A DNA stretch of 46,715 nucleotides. It comes from Acidimicrobiia bacterium. Its GTDB lineage: Bacteria; Actinomycetota; Acidimicrobiia; IMCC26256; PALSA-610. Position numbers and translations under genes: made by a program. Of the stretch, positions 27,160 to 34,813 are shown piece after piece (the first letter of the stretch is position 1; each line of letters begins with the position of its first letter). Location of the stretch: positions 1-46,715 of the forward strand of contig JADGOO010000203.1 in the NCBI GenBank assembly GCA_017882905.1, read 5' to 3'. Under the pieces are notes generated by a model. It was not told where the DNA came from. It saw only the letters and a program-made list of their open reading frames with translations, and did not search any database.

Positions 27160-27195
27160 GATCCGGACATCTCGCGAGGGAGCGATGTCTGGATC
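27160..27195. promoter_or_regulatory. Long inverted repeat upstream of the MetE-like gene
   Basis: GATCCGGACATC (27160-27171) and GATGTCTGGATC (27184-27195) pair in 12 of 12 positions with one G-U, around a 12-base spacer. The repeat overlaps the expected -35 region of the TACTGT promoter at 27208-27213, which suggests a repressor or activator site. Confidence 0.55.
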
Positions 27196-27207
27196 GCGTC
27201 GGTCTCG

Positions 27208-27213
27208 TACTGT
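27208..27213 (+). promoter_or_regulatory. -10 box close to the MetE-like start
   Basis: TACTGT ends six bases before the ATG at 27220 and no ribosome binding site is present, so a leaderless transcript is likely. Confidence 0.45.
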
Positions 27214-27219
27214 TCGCCC

Positions 27220-28362
27220 ATGGCTCGAATCCGCACGACGCACGCCGGGTCGTTGCCGCGGCCGCACGCGCTCGATGTCTGCTGGGCGCGTCACGCGCGG
27301 GGCGACACCGTCGACGTGACGGAGCTGCGCGCGCACATCGATACCGCGACGCGCGACGTCGTGACGCGACAGGCCACGATCGGCATCGACATCGCGGGCA
27401 ACGGTGAGCAAGGGCGCGAGAGCTTCTTCACGCACGTGCGCGAACGGTTCAGCGGCTTCGGCGGCACGGGTGAGGTGCGACCGTTCCGCGACTTCGTCGA
27501 GTTTCCGGCATACCGCGATCAACGGCGAACGTTGATGACCGACGTCGATTCCGTTTCGCTCGTGCAGCTACCAGCCGCGATCGATGCGGTTGCCTATCAG
27601 GGCACCGCACCGATCGACGCCGAGATCGCGTTGCTCGGATCGTGCGCTGCGCCGCACGCGTTCGACGATCTCTTCATGACCGTTCCGTCGCCCGGCATCA
27701 TCGCGACCGCGATGACGAACCGGCACTACGCGACCATCGAGGACTATGTCGATGCGCTCGCCGACGGTCTCGCGCACGAGTACGCGGCGGTGATCGACGC
27801 CGGTCTGATCCTGCAGATCGACGCACCCGACCTGGCGATGGAACGTCACGTGCTCTATGCCGACCGGTCCCTCGAGGAGTACCGAAGCTTCGCCGCGCAC
27901 GTGATCGCCGCGATCAACCGTGCGCTGAACGACCTGCCTCGGGAGCGCGTGCGGCTGCATGTGTGTTGGGGCAACTACGACGGACCCCACTGCTTCGACG
28001 TGCCTCTGGTCGACATGCTCGACACGTATCTCGGCGCGAACGTGGGCACCTACGTACTGTCGCTCGCGAACCCCCGCCACGCGCACGAGTTCCGCTTGCT
28101 CAGCGAGCTCCCCGTGAGCACGTCAGTGGTGGTCGGCTGCATCGACACGACCACGAACTACGTGGAACATCCGCAGGTGGTAGCCGACCGGATCCTGCGC
28201 GCCGTCGAGGCAGTGGGAGATCCTGCTCGTGTGCAGGCCGGTACTGATTGCGGTTTCGCCACCGCCGCCGGACTGCGCGACGTGGCGAGCGACATCGTGT
28301 GGGTGAAGCTGCAGGCCCTCGTCGAGGGCGCCCGTCTGGCAAGCGAGATGCTCACGCTCTGA
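27220..28362 (+). CDS. MetE C-terminal-like methyltransferase family protein
   Basis: A 380-residue protein of the cobalamin-independent methionine synthase/UROD-like superfamily, corresponding to the C-terminal catalytic half of MetE. The start RTTHAGSLPRP is diagnostic of the family. The zinc-site pattern is present: His247 and Cys249 in RLHVCWGNYDGPH and Cys344 in AGTDCGFATAAG. These stand-alone proteins may use other methyl donors or act on other thiols, and many are still unassigned. It is preceded by a long inverted repeat and a leaderless-type promoter and followed by a strong hairpin. No methionine pathway gene is nearby. Confidence 0.88.
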   Translation: MARIRTTHAGSLPRPHALDVCWARHARGDTVDVTELRAHIDTATRDVVTRQATIGIDIAGNGEQGRESFFTHVRERFSGFGGTGEVRPFRDFVEFPAYRDQRRTLMTDVDSVSLVQLPAAIDAVAYQGTAPIDAEIALLGSCAAPHAFDDLFMTVPSPGIIATAMTNRHYATIEDYVDALADGLAHEYAAVIDAGLILQIDAPDLAMERHVLYADRSLEEYRSFAAHVIAAINRALNDLPRERVRLHVCWGNYDGPHCFDVPLVDMLDTYLGANVGTYVLSLANPRHAHEFRLLSELPVSTSVVVGCIDTTTNYVEHPQVVADRILRAVEAVGDPARVQAGTDCGFATAAGLRDVASDIVWVKLQALVEGARLASEMLTL

Positions 28363-28389
28363 CGCGTGAAGTGCGCACGCGCGTGACGC

Positions 28390-28425
28390 GTGGGCGTCGC
28401 CGACTTCCTTGCCGGCGACGCCCAC
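28390..28425. terminator. Strong hairpin between convergent genes
   Basis: GTGGGCGTCGCC (28390-28401) and GGCGACGCCCAC (28414-28425) form a perfect 12-bp stem with a 12-base loop, 27 bases after the MetE-like stop. It lacks a T-run but its placement between converging genes supports a terminator. The rest of the 174-base gap holds only a second hairpin. Confidence 0.65.
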
Positions 28426-28505
28426 CCCCACCCGAGCGTCTGGATCAACCTTGATCCTTGCTCCGACCGAACGACCGGCCGTGATCGGTACAGCGTCGCG
28501 AGAGT

Positions 28506-28524
28506 GCGCCGTGTGACACGGCGC
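28506..28524. terminator. Second hairpin, end of tandem-FHA gene
   Basis: GCGCCGTGT (28506-28514) and ACACGGCGC (28516-28524) are a near-continuous palindrome 13 bases past the stop of the minus-strand tandem-FHA gene, suited to terminating that operon. Confidence 0.5.
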
Positions 28525-28536
28525 GTGCGGATTGCT

Positions 28537-29223
28537 TCAGACGGCCGCTTCGAGCGAGCACACGATGAGCTCGCCCGTGCGCTCGCCCGCGAGCCAGAGC
28601 TCCATGCCGTCGTGCACTACCGCGCGCTCGACGCGCGTGCCCGCGACGAACGTGCCCGACGACGAGCCGAGGTCGACGACGTGCCAGCCGGCGCTCGTGC
28701 GTTCGAAGCGCGCGTGGTGGCGCGACACGATGGGGTTGGCGATGACGATCGCGCAGTCCTCGTCGCGGCCGCACTCGACGCGCTCCTCACTCAGGAACGT
28801 GAACCGACGTCCGGCATGCACGACGTGGAGAGCCGGAGCGGGTCGCTCGCCGTTCGCGCCGTGCGGTCCGGTGACGTTCGCGGCAGGGACGATGGTGGGT
28901 GTCTCGCCCGGCGGCGTCACCGCGAGCACGGTGATCTCGATGCGGTCGCCGAGCTCGGGTCGTCCGAGCATCGCGACGAGTGAGTCTTGTACCGTGGTGC
29001 CGAGCACGCGGTTCCCGTCGACGTAGATGCCTTGGGTGCTGCCTACGTCGGCGAGTCGCCATTCGCCGCCGTCGTAGCGGAGCTCCGCGTGGTGGCGGGA
29101 GACGTTGGCGTTCTCGAGCACGACCTCGCTCGCCGCGTTGCGGCCGATGCGGACGAGCTGGTCCGCGGTGAACTCGGCCGCGCCGCCCGGCCATTGCACC
29201 CGCACCGCTGCCTTGGTGTCCAT
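28537..29223 (-). CDS. Tandem FHA-domain protein
   Basis: A 228-residue protein made of two forkhead-associated domains and little else. FHA1 (about 15-95) has the IGRN, SRHH (42-45) and STQGIYVDGNRV motifs. FHA2 (about 130-215) has CGRD, SRHH (157-160) and SSSGTFVAGTRV. The Arg, Ser and His that bind phosphothreonine are present in both. It should bridge two phosphothreonine proteins or bind a doubly phosphorylated one. FHA1 closely resembles the FHA of the cyclase at 34814 (both read VSRHHAELR and STQGI-VDG), so they are probably paralogous domains reading the same kinases. It ends an operon with the unknown 446-residue protein and the sigma-like gene. The start is the Met directly before the first FHA strand. 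Confidence 0.9.
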   Translation of the reverse strand: MDTKAAVRVQWPGGAAEFTADQLVRIGRNAASEVVLENANVSRHHAELRYDGGEWRLADVGSTQGIYVDGNRVLGTTVQDSLVAMLGRPELGDRIEITVLAVTPPGETPTIVPAANVTGPHGANGERPAPALHVVHAGRRFTFLSEERVECGRDEDCAIVIANPIVSRHHARFERTSAGWHVVDLGSSSGTFVAGTRVERAVVHDGMELWLAGERTGELIVCSLEAAV

Positions 29224-29249
29224 CGGCCTCCTACACCACCCCACTCCAC

Positions 29250-30590
29250 CTACGGGTTGCGCTCGGCGATCGCCAGCTCGGCTTCGGCGACGAACGCCAC
29301 GATGGGCCGACGTGGACGAAGCAGCCGGCGCCACGACCATCCGAGATATTGCCCGCGGTGCTGCCCGCGCCGCTCGGCGGCTGCCTCGGCGTTCCCGGCG
29401 GCATCGAGCGCATCGGCGGCGTAGTGCTCGGCGATCGCGGCGCGCTCGAGGTCGGCGACCGCTTCCCAGCTCGTTGCCGCACTGCTCCAGAGCTCGGCCG
29501 CACGATCCATGTCGAGCGCACGCTCTGCGGCGGCGGCCCATGCGCCCGAGGTCGCGGCGATCCACGCGCGACGTTGCCCGTCGGTGGGTGGACGGGCGTC
29601 GGGCGCATCGGTCACGTCGAAGCGGAGCGCGTCGAGCTCGTGCGATGGGTGCAGCAGCAGCTCCGCTCGCAGCGTGCTGCCGCCGGACGCGCCGCTCGGC
29701 GCGGCGGCGCGTGTCATCGGCGTCAGGGCAACGAAGCTCCGATCGTGGTCGTACACGCGGAGCCAGATCTCCGGCGCGGCGAGATCTGTCGCGAGCGTCA
29801 CGTCGATCTGTCCGGTATCGGAGCGGCGCATCAGCACGGTGCGCGTTGCGCCGAGCGTCAGAGGTGCAACCAGGGGATCGAGCACCACGGTCGCGGTGGA
29901 CCCCTCGAAGCGGGCGCGCGTGGCCGTCGCCCAAGCTTCGAGCAAGCGAAGATCGTCGGCGAGTGTGGTGTTCTGCGCCGCGACCGGGCCGACCGGCACG
30001 CTTCGGGCTCGCAGCGACGCGGCGAGCATCGCGTCGTTGGGCGCGAGGAGGTCGGCGCACCGCGCGAGCAGCCGGCGTCCGGGCGCGCTCGTCGCATGGA
30101 CCGGCGAAGCGAGGAACTGCTCCGCCGCCTGGCGCACGAGCGTGGGGCCGCCGCCGAGCTCGTGCAGCTCTTCGAGGCGCCACCACGGCGACGGTCCACC
30201 GCGCCGGAGCTCGTCGAGCTCCGCGTGATGCAGCATCGCGGCATGTCGTGCCACCCGTACGAGCCGCGCGAACGATTGGTCTGCCACATGGATCTCGTGC
30301 GGTTGGCGCGACGGCCCCGCCGCGACCCGCGCCGCCACGGCCGGCCCGAGCCAGTGCTCGACGGCGGCGAGGTGTTCGGGATCGACCGGGAGATCGGGCG
30401 GTTCGGCGTCGACGACGACGCGGGGCAGCGCCCCCGGGTCGGCCAGGTCGACGTAGGCATCGATCCCGTCGGCCAACACGCCGTGGGCCGCGCCCGCCGG
30501 ACCGACCGGCTCCTCGGTGCCGAGCTCCCAGCCAGCGGCGGCGGCGTCGTACCGGGTCAGCAGCCGCTGTTCGTGCTCCGAGGGTCTCAT
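29250..30590 (-). CDS. Unknown protein, 446 residues, in the kinase/FHA island
   Basis: A soluble protein without signal peptide or membrane segment. The N-terminal part is mostly helical (SEHEQRLLTRYDAAAAGW, a segment ARLVRVARHAAMLHHAELDELRRG), the centre has beta-strand character (TVVLDPLVAPLTLGATRTVLM, GQIDVTLATDLAAPEIWLRVYDHD), and the C-terminal 120 residues are Ala-rich helices that look TPR-like. I recognise no family. It overlaps the sigma-like gene upstream by 4 bases (ATGA) and is 26 bases from the tandem-FHA gene, so all three are translated from one message and probably act together. Threonine-rich patches could be kinase targets, which is only inference. Confidence 0.75.
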   Translation of the reverse strand: MRPSEHEQRLLTRYDAAAAGWELGTEEPVGPAGAAHGVLADGIDAYVDLADPGALPRVVVDAEPPDLPVDPEHLAAVEHWLGPAVAARVAAGPSRQPHEIHVADQSFARLVRVARHAAMLHHAELDELRRGGPSPWWRLEELHELGGGPTLVRQAAEQFLASPVHATSAPGRRLLARCADLLAPNDAMLAASLRARSVPVGPVAAQNTTLADDLRLLEAWATATRARFEGSTATVVLDPLVAPLTLGATRTVLMRRSDTGQIDVTLATDLAAPEIWLRVYDHDRSFVALTPMTRAAAPSGASGGSTLRAELLLHPSHELDALRFDVTDAPDARPPTDGQRRAWIAATSGAWAAAAERALDMDRAAELWSSAATSWEAVADLERAAIAEHYAADALDAAGNAEAAAERRGQHRGQYLGWSWRRLLRPRRPIVAFVAEAELAIAERNP

Positions 30591-31387
30591 CGATCTTCGC
30601 CTGTCGTCCCGAACGGATGCCGCGCCGACATCAGTCCCACCGCTTCCAGCGCCTGCTGGAGCAGGGGTGTGACACAGCGCTGGCAGCGGCTCTTCATCTT
30701 GCGGGACCGGTCGGCGACTCGTTGCCCGTCGATCGCGACGCTGCCCGGCCGCACGGCGTCGAGCGCCGCGTAGATGTCGGTGCTCAGCGCGTCGGCGCCG
30801 GGAACCTCCTCGGGGCCCCACGACGGCACCGCGAGATCGTGGTTCGCCCAGTAGCGGTCGATCAGATGCAGTGAGATCGCGGCGACGACCGCAGGTGGAC
30901 AACCTCGGCAGTTGATCGAGCCGCTCGTGAGCGCGCGGGTGACCTCGGCGCGAAGTCCGGCGGCGGCCGCGCTGTCGACGACGACACCGGCCACGTCGAT
31001 CTCGCTCTGCGGGTCACGATCGCGCTGGTCGTCGTCGGCGGCGGCGGAGAACGACACGGTGCGTGGCCGCCGGCGCTCGCGGCGGAACAGGTCGTACACG
31101 CGGTGTCGGAGCGTGGACCGGGCGTAACGCTCGGCTTCGTCGGCGCTCTCGATGCCGGGCAAGGCCGTACCACGCTCGCCCGCGTTTCGACACGTGGTGA
31201 TGAGCGACGCCGTGCAGTCGCTGCAGAGATCGTCGGCGTCGTACCACGCGATCTGCTCACGGCGGAGCAGCGCGACCGCGGCTTGCCGCGCCCGGTCGGA
31301 GGTCATGAAGGCGATCAGCCAATCGCGTTGTTGTTCGATCGAGGTCAGTGCACGCTCCCCGTCGCGACGCCGCCGGACATTACCCAA
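30587..31387 (-). CDS. Cysteine-rich sigma-region-2-like protein
   Basis: A 266-residue protein whose first half resembles sigma factor region 2: QAAVALLRREQIAWYDADDLCSDC in place of the usual AEDLVQD segment, and YARSTLRHRVYDLFRRERRRPRTV in place of the -10-binding helix. No clear region 4 is seen. Instead there are three CxxC motifs (CSDC, CRGC, CQRC) and further Cys, suggesting zinc or redox sensing. It could be a divergent ECF-type sigma or a sigma-derived regulator. The start is uncertain: a TTG at 31387 or a Met at 31306. It heads the operon with the unknown protein and the tandem-FHA gene, divergent from the first kinase. Confidence 0.65.
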   Translation of the reverse strand: MGNVRRRRDGERALTSIEQQRDWLIAFMTSDRARQAAVALLRREQIAWYDADDLCSDCTASLITTCRNAGERGTALPGIESADEAERYARSTLRHRVYDLFRRERRRPRTVSFSAAADDDQRDRDPQSEIDVAGVVVDSAAAAGLRAEVTRALTSGSINCRGCPPAVVAAISLHLIDRYWANHDLAVPSWGPEEVPGADALSTDIYAALDAVRPGSVAIDGQRVADRSRKMKSRCQRCVTPLLQQALEAVGLMSARHPFGTTGEDR

Positions 31388-31394
31388 ACCGGAC

Positions 31395-31426
31395 GGGCGC
31401 GATCCCCAAGCTGAATGGGCGCGATC
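31395..31426. promoter_or_regulatory. Direct repeat in the sigma-like/kinase divergent region
   Basis: GGGCGCGATC occurs at 31395-31404 and again at 31417-31426, 22 bases apart, which is two turns of DNA. The pair lies in the 140-base region between the two divergent units and may bind a regulator that controls both. Confidence 0.5.
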
Positions 31427-31527
31427 GCCGTGACGAATCGCCGCGGTGGGGGACGCCCGAAGGGCTGGAATGGTCCGAGGCCTCGGGATTACGCTCGCTG
31501 CGGGCGGGGCTCAGGGGGCAACTCGAG

Positions 31528-33456
31528 ATGGCGGCACAACCGGATCGCATCGGCGACTACGAGGTCGTGCGCGTCCTCGGTCACGGCGGCCAGGCCACGG
31601 TCTACCTGTGTCGCGCCGCCCGCAGCCGGCGTGCCTACGCGGTGAAGCTCCTCGACCGCAGCGACGCGCAGCTCGCGCAGCGACTCGAGCGCGAGATCGA
31701 GATCCTCTCGGGTCTCGAGCACCCGAACATCGTCGACGTGCGCGACGTCGGCCTCTACGAGTCGCGGCCGTACTTCGTGATGCGCTGCTACCGCGGCGGA
31801 ACCCTGCGCGCCGTGCTCGAGCGCGACCAACGACTCTCGGTGGGTGCCACCGTCGGCGTCGTCGCCGCGCTGGCCGATGCGCTCGGAAGTGCCCACCAGC
31901 GCGGTGTGGTGCACCGCGACGTGAAGCCCACGAACGTGCTGCTCGACCGCGACGGCAACCCGTACCTCGCCGACTTCGGTGTCGCGGCGATCGCGGGCGG
32001 CGAAGCTCTCACCCGAACCGGCGACATCGTGGGCACCGCCGGCTACCTGTCGCCGGAACGATGGTTCGGTGCACCGCTCGGCACGGCCTCCGACGCGTTC
32101 GCCCTCGGCTGCGTGGCCTTCGAGTGCCTGGCCGGCGCGCTGCCGTACGACTCGTTCGAATCGTCACGCTCGGGAACGCACGCCGACCTCGCCGTGCTCC
32201 GCCCTGATGTACCGGTCGAGCTCGCGGCCGCCATCGATCGGTTGCTCGATCCGGAGCCGAGCGCGCGCCCGGCGGATCTGCGCGAGTGGGCGGTGGAGAT
32301 CCGCGCAATCGCGCGGCCCGAGCGCGTGGTGCCGGCCGAAGCGATCGATCTGCCGCCCGATCTGAACCCGAGCTCGGAATCGGCCGGGGTCACGATCGTG
32401 CCGGGCGCGTACGGGGCGCGCGACGTCGCCGGAGGGTCGAGCCCCGACGCGACGCTGTTGCCGTTCCCCACTGCCGACACGACGGCGGTGGAAGAGCCGC
32501 GTCGCAAGCGAGCCGGTGTGCTCGTGGTCGCCGGACTGCTCGCGGCGGCGGTCACGATCGGTGGTGCACTCGCGCTCACGAGCGGTGGGCAGTCGAAGAG
32601 TGGCGCGGAGGTGGGCAACACGACCACCACAGGAGGCCGCGCCGCCACCGGGTCGGCGCGCCGCACGCCCACCACGCGCGCCGGCCACTCGACGAGCTCG
32701 ACGCCGGCGACGACCGCACTCGGCGGCACCGGCACGACGACGCCGTACCGAGGCGGCCTGACCGGCACCACGGTTGGAACCGACGGCGGCGGCGTCGTTC
32801 CGTTCCACCCGCCGAACGGTCCGGGCGGCGCGACCCGAGCCACCACGACGACGGCCACCACGGCGACGCCCGTGCAGCTGTTCAGCGCGCTCATGGACGC
32901 GCGGTCGAACCCGTACCTCGTGAACGGCACGTACAGCTGTGGTGCTCCGCAGCTCGGTGTGCCCGCGCCGGGGATCAGCGTGGCGGGGCGACACGTGCTC
33001 ACGGTCGGGGCGACCGGCGCGATCTTCTTCGGCAAGAACCCGCCGTTCAACTACTCGAACGGGCCCGACGGCATCAGCGACCCGTATCCCGGCCGCAACG
33101 GTGACGGCAACTATCTCGGTGCCACCACGAACATCGACCCGACGAACGGCTTCTCCGGCATCTACGCCGACCGCGTCGGCTTCTTGGTCGGCGTGTTCGC
33201 CGGTCCCGGGGGTCAGGGCGCCACCTGGGTCGGCAACGAGTCGGCCTCCTCGTTCTCGCCCACGCTCAACCAGGTGTTCTTCATCGGTGACGGCCTCACC
33301 GGCACGGGCGGGGGAGCGCGCCAGCAGTTCGTGGTTCCCGCGGGGGCGACGCAGCTGTACATCGGTGTCGCCGACGGCACACGCGCCACCGGTTGCCCTG
33401 GGTTCTACGACGGCAACACCGGATCGTTCACCGTGACGATCGACGCGGTCTCCTGA
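31528..33456 (+). CDS. Membrane Ser/Thr kinase with beta-sandwich ectodomain
   Basis: A 642-residue receptor-type kinase. Residues 5-270 form an Hanks-type kinase: glycine loop LGHGGQATVYL, Lys in AVKLL, HRDVKPTN, ADFGVA, and SPERW in the activation-loop end. A single membrane helix follows (GVLVVAGLLAAAVTIGGALAL, about 329-350), then a Thr/Gly/Pro-rich stalk and a C-terminal beta-sandwich, about 450-642. That domain ends in FVVPAGATQLYIGVADG and YDGNTGSFTVTI, a pattern seen in exported PEP-CTERM and lectin-like proteins, so carbohydrate or surface binding is likely. There are no PASTA repeats. The start at 31528 is chosen because family sequence begins just after it. The next kinase follows after 8 bases. 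Confidence 0.9.
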   Translation: MAAQPDRIGDYEVVRVLGHGGQATVYLCRAARSRRAYAVKLLDRSDAQLAQRLEREIEILSGLEHPNIVDVRDVGLYESRPYFVMRCYRGGTLRAVLERDQRLSVGATVGVVAALADALGSAHQRGVVHRDVKPTNVLLDRDGNPYLADFGVAAIAGGEALTRTGDIVGTAGYLSPERWFGAPLGTASDAFALGCVAFECLAGALPYDSFESSRSGTHADLAVLRPDVPVELAAAIDRLLDPEPSARPADLREWAVEIRAIARPERVVPAEAIDLPPDLNPSSESAGVTIVPGAYGARDVAGGSSPDATLLPFPTADTTAVEEPRRKRAGVLVVAGLLAAAVTIGGALALTSGGQSKSGAEVGNTTTTGGRAATGSARRTPTTRAGHSTSSTPATTALGGTGTTTPYRGGLTGTTVGTDGGGVVPFHPPNGPGGATRATTTTATTATPVQLFSALMDARSNPYLVNGTYSCGAPQLGVPAPGISVAGRHVLTVGATGAIFFGKNPPFNYSNGPDGISDPYPGRNGDGNYLGATTNIDPTNGFSGIYADRVGFLVGVFAGPGGQGATWVGNESASSFSPTLNQVFFIGDGLTGTGGGARQQFVVPAGATQLYIGVADGTRATGCPGFYDGNTGSFTVTIDAVS

Positions 33457-33464
33457 CGACGTCG

Positions 33465-34655
33465 ATGCCCATCGCGCCAGGACAGTTCGGCGACCGCTAC
33501 GAAGTCCTCGACCAGATCGGCGCGGGCGCGTTCTCGACCGTCTTTCGCGCCCGAGACCTCGCGTTCGGGCGCCGCATCGTCGCGCTGAAGATGTTGACGA
33601 TCCCGGCGTCGAGCGAGCAGAGCCGCCGGCGCTTCGACCGTGAGTGCCGTGCCGCGGGACGCGTGAGCATGCACCCGAACATCGTGGCGGTCTACGACCG
33701 TGGCTTCGCCACCGACGGCGCGCCGTACATCGTGCTGGAGCACTGCGGGGGCGGGTCGCTCGCGGATCGCGGCGCCGGAAGTGGACCGTGGCGCGTGGAC
33801 GACGTGCTTGGCATCGGCGTGCAGATCGCGGCCGCGTTGCAGTTCGCGCATGCCCAGGGCGTCTGGCACAGAGACGTCAAGCCCGAGAACATCCTCGTGA
33901 AGCGCCATGGCGCGCCGGCCCTCACCGATTTTGGGATTGCGCAGCTCACCACGGAGATCACGTACTCGAGCGGCACCTTCCAGTCGTTCGCCGCGGTGCA
34001 CGCCGCACCGGAGCTGCTGTGGGGTTCACCGAGTCCGCAGTGCGACGTGTACTCGCTCGCATCGACCCTGTACCAGCTGCTCGCTGGCCACGCCGCGTTC
34101 GTGAGCGGCGATGACGAGCCTGTCTCGAAGATGCTCGAGCGCATCGTCGAGAGCCCGATCCCGCCGCTCGGCCGCCTCGATGTCGACGACGCGTTGCTGG
34201 CCGTCGTGATGACCGGGATGGCCAAGGATCCGGCGCAGCGCTACGCGAACGCGGCGGCGTTGGGAGCAGCGCTCACCGACGTGGAAGCCGCACGTGGCGC
34301 CGAGCCGGTGCGTGAGCTTCCGGCGGAGCCGCGTTCGCATAGCGCCGGGAGCCCGCCGGCGCCACCAACGGTGACCACGACGCCGCGATCCGCCGCCCGC
34401 CCGGACTCGTCATCCGACACGTTCGTGCCGGAACCACCGCCGCGGCCCGAGCCGCAGCCGTTGCGGGCGCCGAGCCCGCAACGCACGCAGCCGGCCAAGG
34501 CCCGATTCGGATGGCTGGCGGTCGCGATCGCGATCCTGATCGGTGTGGTCGTGGGTCTCGTCGTCGCGCTCGGCATCCGAGCCGCAAGTGGCGCGCCGGC
34601 GCTCGGTCACACCGCCGCGCCAGCTCTGTCACACGATGGTCCCCGCCGACGCTGA
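33465..34655 (+). CDS. Membrane Ser/Thr kinase with short external tail
   Basis: A 396-residue kinase: glycine loop IGAGAFSTVFRARD, Lys in VALKML, HRDVKPEN, TDFGIAQL, and AAPELLWG in the activation segment. A Pro/Ser/Thr-rich linker (about 280-345) leads to one membrane helix, FGWLAVAIAILIGVVVGLVV (about 347-370), and only about 25 residues outside. It therefore lacks a sensor domain of its own and may be activated by dimerising with, or being phosphorylated by, the neighbouring kinases. The gene starts 8 bases after kinase 1, so the two are likely co-transcribed. A 158-base gap follows. Confidence 0.9.
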   Translation: MPIAPGQFGDRYEVLDQIGAGAFSTVFRARDLAFGRRIVALKMLTIPASSEQSRRRFDRECRAAGRVSMHPNIVAVYDRGFATDGAPYIVLEHCGGGSLADRGAGSGPWRVDDVLGIGVQIAAALQFAHAQGVWHRDVKPENILVKRHGAPALTDFGIAQLTTEITYSSGTFQSFAAVHAAPELLWGSPSPQCDVYSLASTLYQLLAGHAAFVSGDDEPVSKMLERIVESPIPPLGRLDVDDALLAVVMTGMAKDPAQRYANAAALGAALTDVEAARGAEPVRELPAEPRSHSAGSPPAPPTVTTTPRSAARPDSSSDTFVPEPPPRPEPQPLRAPSPQRTQPAKARFGWLAVAIAILIGVVVGLVVALGIRAASGAPALGHTAAPALSHDGPRRR

Positions 34656-34680
34656 CCGACCATCCCAGCGACGCAGCGCA

Positions 34681-34764
34681 ACTGGTCGTGACCAGTGAGC
34701 GTGGCGCGGCTTCTACCGCGCGAACGCGCCGATGGCAAGATGCAGGACGTCGAACATGGATACT
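34681..34764 (+). promoter_or_regulatory. Palindrome and -10-like box upstream of the FHA-cyclase gene
   Basis: ACTGGTC-GT-GACCAGT (34681-34696) is a perfect inverted repeat with 7-base arms. A GATACT (34759-34764) lies further down as a possible -10 box, without a good -35. The palindrome is a candidate operator for the FHA-cyclase and third kinase genes. Confidence 0.45.
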
Positions 34765-34813
34765 GAACACTCTCCGGTACGGGGCGGTACAACGGCGGGT
34801 TGGCCATGGCATC

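Noticed and set aside
27003-27219. Cobalamin or SAM riboswitch upstream of the MetE-like gene
   Set aside because: No cobalamin-box or SAM-box consensus is visible, and the promoter appears to be within eight bases of the start codon.
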